A stretch of 64,000 bases of DNA. Origin: Caldanaerobius polysaccharolyticus DSM 13641. GTDB taxonomy: Bacteria > Bacillota > Thermoanaerobacteria > Thermoanaerobacterales > Caldanaerobiaceae. The DNA lies in NCBI RefSeq assembly GCF_000427425.1, contig NZ_KE386494.1:314476-378475 (forward strand), in the 5' to 3' direction. A program made the translations under genes and the position numbers. Of the stretch, positions 58,091 through 64,000 are shown piece after piece (the stretch's first letter is position 1; every line of letters begins with the position of its first letter). Below the pieces are notes generated by a model. The model saw only the letters and a program-made list of their open reading frames with translations, was not told where the DNA came from and did no database searches.

Positions 58091-59183
58091 AAAATACCTC
58101 CTCTACTGTATACTCCTGCGTACCTAAATTCCTATTTTCCAACTCTCTGAGCTGGACAAAAGGATCTTTGCCATGCAACCTCTCAAAGAGATGGCCTTTT
58201 TGACCTAATTCCAACCCCTGAGGTATACCTGATGGTATCAAGTCTTCCACTTTTATGGCATCAAGGCAAGCTCGTTCAATGGCTACTATATCCTGAGACG
58301 CCATAACGCCTATATCCGGTACCAGCGAAGGAGTGGTAAGTCCCCAACAATCGCATAAAGCGGTGATGTTTGTCAGGAAGTTGATGTAAAATACGTGTCC
58401 TGGCTTGAACGTCTTCAACACCTCTTCGGTGCATATCGCCATGCCTTTCTGAAAATCCTCGTACTGGTGGGCGTTCATCTTTATAGCACCCGTAGGGCAC
58501 ACTTTTACGCAGTGCTGACAAAGAGTACAGTGGTGATAAAATACCCGGTACTTGCCATTTTCATCAAAACTGTTGGCGTTGTGGTTACAGCTTTTTACGC
58601 ACATCTCGCAGTGTATGCACAGTTCCTCATCCCACTCAAGCCCGCCTTCCAGGCCATGGATCTGTTGTCTAGTTCGATCTGTAACGCAGCCCATTGCTAT
58701 GTTCTTGCAGGCTCCTCCGTAACCGCAGGCGCCATGTCCTTTTACGTGGGACAAATTTATCATGACCTCGGCGTCGTGTATGTATCCCCCTACATCCACG
58801 TTCTTAAACGTCTTAAAATCCACTTCTTTTTCATAATAATATCTGTTCATTAAACCACAGACAGGGACAATGGGAACGCCCAATAACTCTTCAGTATAGC
58901 CTCTGTTCCTAGCTCCTTCTACCACCTGATCGGTTATGAAAACTTTTGCCCCATAGCCTTTTAATTTGTCCACCAGTAACTTTACAAATAGAGGATGGAT
59001 AGTGCTATAACCTATTCCCCTCCCTAAGTGCATTTTTACAGCAGTCCACTTATCTTTCACTACTTCTTCAAGAGCCATCTCCTGGCTCATCCTGTCTATA
59101 AGCCTGCCAAATTTGGCGGGAAGAGTAACATCTGCGTCGTACTTATTATATTTTACCGATGCAAACAAAACCTTTGAACCCAT
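58089..59183 (-). CDS. DUF362 protein with two 4Fe-4S clusters
   Basis: A 364-aa cytosolic iron-sulfur protein. Residues 1-180 form the DUF362 domain (KMHLGRGIGYSTIHPLFVKL; NLSHVKGHGACGYGGACKN). A ferredoxin domain follows, CIHCEMCVKSCNHN and CTLCQHCVKVCPTGAIKM, for two 4Fe-4S clusters. A further region follows it. Redox partner unknown. It lies 18 nt after the aldo/keto reductase gene and probably shares its transcript, suggesting electron transfer between the two. Confidence 0.88.
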   Translation of the reverse strand: MGSKVLFASVKYNKYDADVTLPAKFGRLIDRMSQEMALEEVVKDKWTAVKMHLGRGIGYSTIHPLFVKLLVDKLKGYGAKVFITDQVVEGARNRGYTEELLGVPIVPVCGLMNRYYYEKEVDFKTFKNVDVGGYIHDAEVMINLSHVKGHGACGYGGACKNIAMGCVTDRTRQQIHGLEGGLEWDEELCIHCEMCVKSCNHNANSFDENGKYRVFYHHCTLCQHCVKVCPTGAIKMNAHQYEDFQKGMAICTEEVLKTFKPGHVFYINFLTNITALCDCWGLTTPSLVPDIGVMASQDIVAIERACLDAIKVEDLIPSGIPQGLELGQKGHLFERLHGKDPFVQLRELENRNLGTQEYTVEEVF

Positions 59184-59201
59184 TTTCCCCTCTCCTTCGC
59201 T

Positions 59202-60314
59202 TTAAAAAATCTCTTTGTTGCCAAGCTTATAATCCGCTATATGTAATTTCTTTATAATATCAATATTGTAAGGGCATCTGGTCATACACTGACCGCACTT
59301 CGTACATCTGTCTGCTTTCACATCCAATTGGCTGTACCTCTCCCTGGCCATCTTATCATTGCCAAACCAAAAGCGCAGCCTGTCCCTTAATGCAAACTCC
59401 GCTGGATCTCTCACTACGCCATCCCTCATCTGCCTGTCATAATACCCCTCGAGCTTAAATATCTCAGGTATATTAATGCCTTCAGGACAGGGCAAACACT
59501 TACTGCATTGCCTGCACACGTAATTCCCCAGTTCAATGGCATTTTTAAATATTTCCTCTTTTTCCTCCTCAGCAAGGGGGACAAATTCATTGGCGTACCG
59601 CAGATCTTCTTCCAGCATCTCGCGGGTATTTATCCCCGTGACCACCACAGAAACCGGCTGGCTCATAGCATACCTGAAAGCCATTGGCGCTGATCTCCAC
59701 AAAAAGCCATCAGCAATAGGTTTCATCAATATTATGGCAACCTGTTTTTCCATTGCCAGTGGCACCAGGACATCCTCGATTTCGGGGAAATTAAATCTAT
59801 CATAGTAGTTTATTGTAGTCATAACAGCATCAAAAGGATAGCGTTTTAAAGCTTCTATCAAAACGTCAGGTTGCCCGTGCATGGAGATTCCCACAAATCT
59901 CACTTTACCTTCTTTTTGGGCTTGTTGCACACCTTCTATGGCGCCACCGGGACCCAATATGGCGTCCAATTCTTCTATAGTCCCCACGCCATGCATAATA
60001 AGAAGATCAACCCAATCGGTGTCAAGGTTTTTTAAACTCCTGTCTAGGCTATCAAGGCAGCCTTTTTTAGTCCTTTCCCCCGTCTTGGTGGCTAAAATAA
60101 ATTCATTGCGCCTCCGAGACACAACCCGACCTATTTTCCTCTCTGATTCACCGTTGCCGTAACTGGCAGCTGTCTCTATATAATTGCCACCCTGGTCAAG
60201 ATAACGATTTAACAGGTACTCTGCTTCATCTGCGGGTATCTCCAGAAGGTGAAAACCGCCAAAGCCCAAAATGGAAGTTTCCAGACCTGTTTTGCCGAAT
60301 TTTCTCTTTTCCAC
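59202..60314 (-). CDS. Aldo/keto reductase with C-terminal ferredoxin domain
   Basis: About 370 aa. The barrel has GFGGFHLLEIP, NYIETAASYGNGESERKIGR (conserved Tyr), ILATKTGERTKKG (Lys) and VDLLIMHGVG (His). After about residue 265 a ferredoxin-like domain gives YVCRQCSKCLPCPEGINIP and CTKCGQCMTRCPYN, two 4Fe-4S clusters. I use the GTG at 60314 after GGGGGAGAAAGG; the longer frame crosses the promoter region. Substrate unknown. A divergent HxlR regulator probably controls it. Confidence 0.9.
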   Translation of the reverse strand: MEKRKFGKTGLETSILGFGGFHLLEIPADEAEYLLNRYLDQGGNYIETAASYGNGESERKIGRVVSRRRNEFILATKTGERTKKGCLDSLDRSLKNLDTDWVDLLIMHGVGTIEELDAILGPGGAIEGVQQAQKEGKVRFVGISMHGQPDVLIEALKRYPFDAVMTTINYYDRFNFPEIEDVLVPLAMEKQVAIILMKPIADGFLWRSAPMAFRYAMSQPVSVVVTGINTREMLEEDLRYANEFVPLAEEEKEEIFKNAIELGNYVCRQCSKCLPCPEGINIPEIFKLEGYYDRQMRDGVVRDPAEFALRDRLRFWFGNDKMARERYSQLDVKADRCTKCGQCMTRCPYNIDIIKKLHIADYKLGNKEIF

Positions 60315-60350
60315 CCTTTCTCCCCCTCTATTAAAAAGTGTGATCCTTAA

Positions 60351-60416
60351 TTGACAGTATATCATGATTGGTTTATCATGAAAAGTAGTTACATTCACGT
60401 CACATAGTTACAAAAA
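60351..60416. promoter_or_regulatory. Overlapping divergent promoters with direct repeats
   Basis: Rightwards: TTGACA (60351-60356), 17 nt, TATCAT (60374-60379), towards the HxlR gene. Leftwards: extended -10 TGATATACT whose TATACT is 60357-60362, towards the reductase. TAGTTACA occurs twice, 19 nt apart start to start, at about 60385 and 60404, and TATCATGA also occurs twice. These are good candidate HxlR binding sites. Confidence 0.6.
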
Positions 60417-60450
60417 GGATACCAGCTTTCTAAAAAGGGGGTTGTTTTAA

Positions 60451-60780
60451 GTGCAGGATTATTATGAAAAAATGGAATGCCCTGACGTAGAATGCTCCAT
60501 AGAAAAAGCCATGAGCATACTAGAGGGCAAATGGACATTTTTAATAATAAAAAACCTTTTTGATGGAAAAATGAGATTCGGCGAGTTAAAAAAATCCCTG
60601 GGGGGTATAAGCCCAAAAACCCTTTCCCAAAGGCTTAAAGAGTTAGAACAAAAGGGCATTATAAAGCGCACCGCGTATCCTACTATACCCCCCACCGTCG
60701 AATATTCTCTTACAGAAAAAGGCAGGAGTTTGAAACCTATCATAATCGAAATGAAATTATGGGGAGCAAGGTGGGGATGA
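60451..60780 (+). CDS. HxlR-family transcription regulator
   Basis: A 109-aa winged-helix protein: CPDVECSIEKAMSILEGKWT at the start, FGELKKSLGGISPKTLSQRL as recognition helix, and RTAYPTIPPTVEYSLTEKG as the wing. The Cys residues near the N-terminus could sense aldehydes or oxidants as in YodB/HypR-type relatives (inference). GTG start. It is divergent from the reductase operon. Confidence 0.92.
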   Translation: MQDYYEKMECPDVECSIEKAMSILEGKWTFLIIKNLFDGKMRFGELKKSLGGISPKTLSQRLKELEQKGIIKRTAYPTIPPTVEYSLTEKGRSLKPIIIEMKLWGARWG

Positions 60781-62256
60781 CTATCTTAAAAGCTTTTTCA
60801 TCACCTTGCCTGTAGGGGTTTTGGGCAACTGGGGTACAAATTCATAGATTTTAGGTATCTTGTAGGTGGCCAGCCTGCCCTGCAAAAATTTCTGGAGTTC
60901 ATGTTTGGTCAATTCATATCCTTCTTTTAACACTATAAAGGCCTTGACGTCCTCACCTTTCAGTTTATCGCCAATGCCTACCACAGCTACATCCTGAACC
61001 GCTGGATGCTGGTATATAACCTCTTCCACCTCTCTCGGATAAACGTTATAACCACCTACAATTATCATGTCTTTAAGCCTATCCACAATGTAAAAGTATC
61101 CATCCTCATCCTGTTTTGCCAGATCCCCCGTATGCAGCCAGCCGTTTCTTAAAGTCTTAGCCGTCTCCTCTGGCAAATTGTGATACCCTGCCATGACTAT
61201 GGGACCTTTTATCACCAGCTCTCCTACCTCTTCTGGTGGTAACTCCATATCGTTGTCATCAACTACCTTCGCCTGAACCCCTGGAAGAGGAATACCGACA
61301 GAACCCACTTTTCTCACAGCATCAGGCTCCAGAGGATTTAAAAGAGCCACAGGAGAAGCCTCAGAAAGACCATAACCTTCTATTATCTGATAACCAAATA
61401 TCTCTTCAAATCTCCTGTGCACCTCCAGCGGCAGTGGCGCTCCTCCTGAGATGCCTAGTTTCAGTGTTTTCAGTTCACCCTTTTTAGCCATCCTGACTAA
61501 AACAGCAAACATGGACGGCACGCCGCAGAATACGGTTATGCCTTCATTTACAAGGGTAGTGTATATATCCTTGGGCATAAATGAATCCTTTATGGTGATA
61601 GTGCTGCCCAGGTATAAGGCTAAAAGCACATTGACGGTCCACGAAAAACTGTGAAACATAGGAAGAACACAGAGAAAGTTATCCGAAGGACCTAAATCCG
61701 ACGCCTCATCCAGCGCGATGACGTCAGATATCAGATTGTCATGGGTCAACATAGCTCCTTTAGGGTTGCCGGTGGTACCTGATGTATAAAGATAAGTGCA
61801 AATATCTGCTGAAGATACATCCACATCCATAACCTCTCCCTGTTTTAACACTGAAGACTTAAAATCCTCATCCAAAACCACCACATTTTTTACGTTAAGC
61901 GATGGCAAGGTGGACCTATCTATCCTCTGCAACACTTCGGGATGTATAACTATTGTAGAGGTACCTGATTCTTTCAAGATATAACCTATTTCTTGAAGGG
62001 TAAGCATCATATTTAAAGGCACCACTATAGCTCCTGCTTTAGACGCACCCAGGTACGTATACACGAATTCGGGGCAATTAGGCGAACTTATGGCTATCTT
62101 GTCTCCCTTTTTTACCCCTATCGATTGAAAATACGCAGCGTATTTGTCTACGTACATAGATAAATCCTCATAAGTTACCACAGTATCCCTGTACTTAAGT
62201 GCCACATGGCCTTTCTCCAGGTTTTTTTGGTTTTTAAATACCTCGAATATCCTCAT
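60781..62256 (-). CDS. Acyl-CoA synthetase / AMP-forming ligase
   Basis: A 491-aa adenylating enzyme, probably for fatty or other carboxylic acids. The ATP motif is TYLYTSGTTGNPKGAMLTHD. Later come EGYGLSEASPVALLNP, HTGDLAKQDEDGYFYIVDR and the catalytic Lys in PKTPTGKVMKK. The ATG follows AGAGGAGAGAAG. Its stop abuts that of the HxlR gene tail to tail. Acyl chain length cannot be told. Confidence 0.92.
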   Translation of the reverse strand: MRIFEVFKNQKNLEKGHVALKYRDTVVTYEDLSMYVDKYAAYFQSIGVKKGDKIAISSPNCPEFVYTYLGASKAGAIVVPLNMMLTLQEIGYILKESGTSTIVIHPEVLQRIDRSTLPSLNVKNVVVLDEDFKSSVLKQGEVMDVDVSSADICTYLYTSGTTGNPKGAMLTHDNLISDVIALDEASDLGPSDNFLCVLPMFHSFSWTVNVLLALYLGSTITIKDSFMPKDIYTTLVNEGITVFCGVPSMFAVLVRMAKKGELKTLKLGISGGAPLPLEVHRRFEEIFGYQIIEGYGLSEASPVALLNPLEPDAVRKVGSVGIPLPGVQAKVVDDNDMELPPEEVGELVIKGPIVMAGYHNLPEETAKTLRNGWLHTGDLAKQDEDGYFYIVDRLKDMIIVGGYNVYPREVEEVIYQHPAVQDVAVVGIGDKLKGEDVKAFIVLKEGYELTKHELQKFLQGRLATYKIPKIYEFVPQLPKTPTGKVMKKLLR

Positions 62257-62376
62257 ATCTTCTCTCCTCTTGATAAAATTTAAACGGGTTTTGGATTAAA
62301 CACCTCAATTATTTTATATCTACACCTCTATAAATGCAACCATGTATTATTCATGTTCTTTTGCGTTGTAAATTGT

Positions 62377-62384
62377 GTTATAAT
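62377..62384 (+). promoter_or_regulatory. Extended -10 promoter for the DMT exporter
   Basis: TGTTATAAT (62376-62384) is a perfect -10 with a TGn extension, about 33 nt before the start codon; no good -35 is seen. Confidence 0.6.
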
Positions 62385-62417
62385 CATCATATATCACGCC
62401 AAGGGGATGTATAAGAA

Positions 62418-63275
62418 GTGAACAGCAGGCAATTGAAAAGCGATCTGGCACTACTGGCAATCACCGTAATATGGGGTTCAACGTTCGTCACTGTAAAGAA
62501 GGCCATAGAAAGCATACCCGTATTTAACTTCTTAGCCATAAGGTTTTTCATAGCTTTCATTGCCCTTGTTGCGATCTTTCATAAGTCGGCCTTGAAAGTG
62601 GATAAACGCACTTTACTTTATTCCCTGGCAACAGGGACATCTCTTTTTTTGGCTTATGCTTTTCAGACGTTGGGCCTTATGTATACCAGTGCCTCTAAAT
62701 CGGGCTTTATAACAGGGCTTAGCGTCATTATGGTACCGGTGTTTGAGGCGCTTTTATTGAAGCAAAAAATAAAAAAACTTACTGCTTGCGGCACCGTAAT
62801 GGCTTTTATAGGCCTTGGCCTTTTAAGCATGGATATTAACAGCCTCAAAAACATGTCATTTAACGCTGGCGATGTATACACGTTTATATGCGCCTTTTTC
62901 TTCACTGCTCAAATACTGCTTATATCAGCATTTAACGGCCACACCAGTTCCATACCCTTTGCTATATACCAAATCGGCACAGTGGCTCTTTTAAGCACCA
63001 TAACCAGCTTTGCATGGGAAAAGCCCTCAATACCCACCAGCGCTTTTACATGGGAGGCTTTGCTCATAACCGGTCTTTTAGCCACAGCTATAGCTTATGC
63101 TGTGCAGACCCACGTGCAGAAGTACACTACAGCAACCCATACCGCCCTCATATTTACCGCTGAGCCTATATTTTCAGCAATCTTCGCCTACTTCCTGGCA
63201 GGCGAAACCCTGACGTTTCAAAATAGTATAGGCGCCATGCTGATACTGGCAGGAATGTTATTATCTGAATTTTGA
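62418..63275 (+). CDS. EamA/DMT-superfamily transporter
   Basis: A 285-aa inner-membrane protein with about ten hydrophobic helices in two EamA repeats (LLAITVIWGSTFVTVKKAIE near the start; TAIAYAVQTHVQKYTTATHT in the second). Such proteins export or import metabolites, often amino acids or nucleotide sugars. Substrate unknown. GTG start. Its last 15 nt overlap the end of the convergent ABC permease gene. Confidence 0.88.
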   Translation: MNSRQLKSDLALLAITVIWGSTFVTVKKAIESIPVFNFLAIRFFIAFIALVAIFHKSALKVDKRTLLYSLATGTSLFLAYAFQTLGLMYTSASKSGFITGLSVIMVPVFEALLLKQKIKKLTACGTVMAFIGLGLLSMDINSLKNMSFNAGDVYTFICAFFFTAQILLISAFNGHTSSIPFAIYQIGTVALLSTITSFAWEKPSIPTSAFTWEALLITGLLATAIAYAVQTHVQKYTTATHTALIFTAEPIFSAIFAYFLAGETLTFQNSIGAMLILAGMLLSEF

Positions 63276-64000
63276 TCCAAGCATCTTTTTCTCCAGGTAA
63301 TCAATCAATACGTACATTAAGGCCGCCAAAATGCTCAGGATCAGCACGCTGGACATGACGATATCCAGTTTAAAAATCTGCCCTCCGTAAACTATAAGGT
63401 ACCCCAGTCCGGCCTTTGAGACCAGGAATTCTCCTGTTATGACACCCACCCACGACAGTCCCATGTTGATCTTTACCGCCGACATAATGGTGGGCACGCT
63501 AGCCGGAAGAATTACCTTTGTCAACACCTGTTTTTTTGTGCCTCCAAAGGTCTTTATAAGCTTTATTTTATCTTCATCTACCTGATTAAATCCAGTGACC
63601 ACGCTTATAATGGTGACAATAAGGGATATGGCCAAAGCCATGGTGATGACCGGAGCCTGATTATTTCCCATCCAGACGATAAAAATGGGCCCTAAAGCTG
63701 TTTTAGGAAGGCTATTGAAGACTATAAGATACGGCTCGAGCACTTCTGATATAAAATCAGACCACCACAGTATTACGGCAATCAGAATGCCCAATACAGT
63801 GCCCAGCGTAAAACCCAAAAGCGTTTCGCTCAACGTAACCCACACGTGCAAAAAAAGAGAACCGCTTTGAGACAGGGATATTATGGTGCTAAACATCCTT
63901 GAAGGCATACTTATTAAAAATGAATCGATAATACCCAGCCTGCCAGTTATCTCCCACAAGCCAAAAAAAGCAATGAGAATCAAAATCTGGACTGCCCTCA
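63261..64000 (-). CDS. ABC permease, SsuC/TauC/NitT type (5' end cut off)
   Basis: At least 246 codons of a permease for sulfonates, nitrate, taurine or thiamine precursors. It has MPSRMFSTIISLSQSGSLFL and an EAA-like loop KTFGGTKKQVLTKVILPASVP-type sequence. The frame stays open to the window edge (RAVQILILIAFFGLWE), where the family's first membrane helix lies, so only a few N-terminal residues should be missing. The partner ATPase and binding protein would be to the right. Confidence 0.87.
   Translation of the reverse strand, partial: RAVQILILIAFFGLWEITGRLGIIDSFLISMPSRMFSTIISLSQSGSLFLHVWVTLSETLLGFTLGTVLGILIAVILWWSDFISEVLEPYLIVFNSLPKTALGPIFIVWMGNNQAPVITMALAISLIVTIISVVTGFNQVDEDKIKLIKTFGGTKKQVLTKVILPASVPTIMSAVKINMGLSWVGVITGEFLVSKAGLGYLIVYGGQIFKLDIVMSSVLILSILAALMYVLIDYLEKKMLGSKFR

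Noticed and set aside
1-64000. CRISPR array, tRNA, rRNA or prophage
   Set aside because: No regularly spaced repeats, no tRNA cloverleaf or rRNA core sequence and no phage genes were seen on reading the window.

Overview
The window looks like part of the chromosome of a low-GC, saccharolytic, spore-forming Firmicute, probably a thermophilic clostridium of the Thermoanaerobacterium, Caldanaerobius or Mahella type. This rests on T-box leaders, the rplU-prp-rpmA-spo0B-obg and nadD-yqeK-LCP-rsfS-leuS gene orders, strong purine-rich ribosome sites, and many CUT1 sugar transporters and intracellular glycosidases. The genus is an inference; no rRNA is present.

Positions 1-37,350 form an accessory carbohydrate region, entirely on the minus strand. 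From right to left it holds: (i) a glucuronoxylan operon (about 37.4-27.7 kb) with GH67 alpha-glucuronidase, GH3 xylosidase, a xylose-isomerase-like protein, xylulokinase, transaldolase and a split transketolase; (ii) a YesM/YesN-like two-component system followed by an ABC importer and a polysaccharide deacetylase (27.4-19.5 kb), sitting among decayed insertion sequences and gene relics; (iii) a UroD-family gene; (iv) a fucose operon of about 13.5 kb (17.1-3.6 kb) with an ABC importer, two GH29, one GH95 and one GH151-like fucosidase, L-fucose isomerase and a broken FucO-like dehydrogenase; and (v) a third ABC importer running off the left edge. None of the three importers has its own ATPase here, so a shared MsmX-type ATPase is expected elsewhere.

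The most notable signal is a family of four related promoters (near 3.45, 17.4, 18.85 and 37.4 kb). Each has a sigma-A core with an exact 17-nt spacer, about 80-100 nt of conserved AT-rich sequence upstream, and one of two operator types just after the -10. One type ties the UroD-like gene to the fucose operon. The other ties the left-edge importer to the xylan operon, which predicts its substrate. The promoters at 17.4 and 18.85 kb lie in a repeated block of about 290 bp.

Several reading frames in the sugar region are broken: a permease stop codon, three single-base losses in the dehydrogenase, a shift in the transketolase C-terminal subunit, and a one-base shift inside A7 in the GH151-like gene. 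The last sits exactly on a canonical A_AAA_AAG slippery heptamer followed by a possible stem-loop, so programmed -1 frameshifting is a real alternative to sequencing error.

Positions 37,600-64,000 are mostly core genes: nadD-yqeK-LCP-rsfS, T-box-leuS, a YheO-type regulator, a RodZ-like protein, dacF, rplU-prp-rpmA, spo0B-like-obg, folC-GNAT-valS with a T-box, hcp with a CRP/FNR-type site, zwf, pgsA, a YkuK-like protein, a DUF362 ferredoxin with an aldo/keto reductase and divergent HxlR regulator, an acyl-CoA synthetase, a DMT exporter and an SsuC-type permease cut by the right edge.
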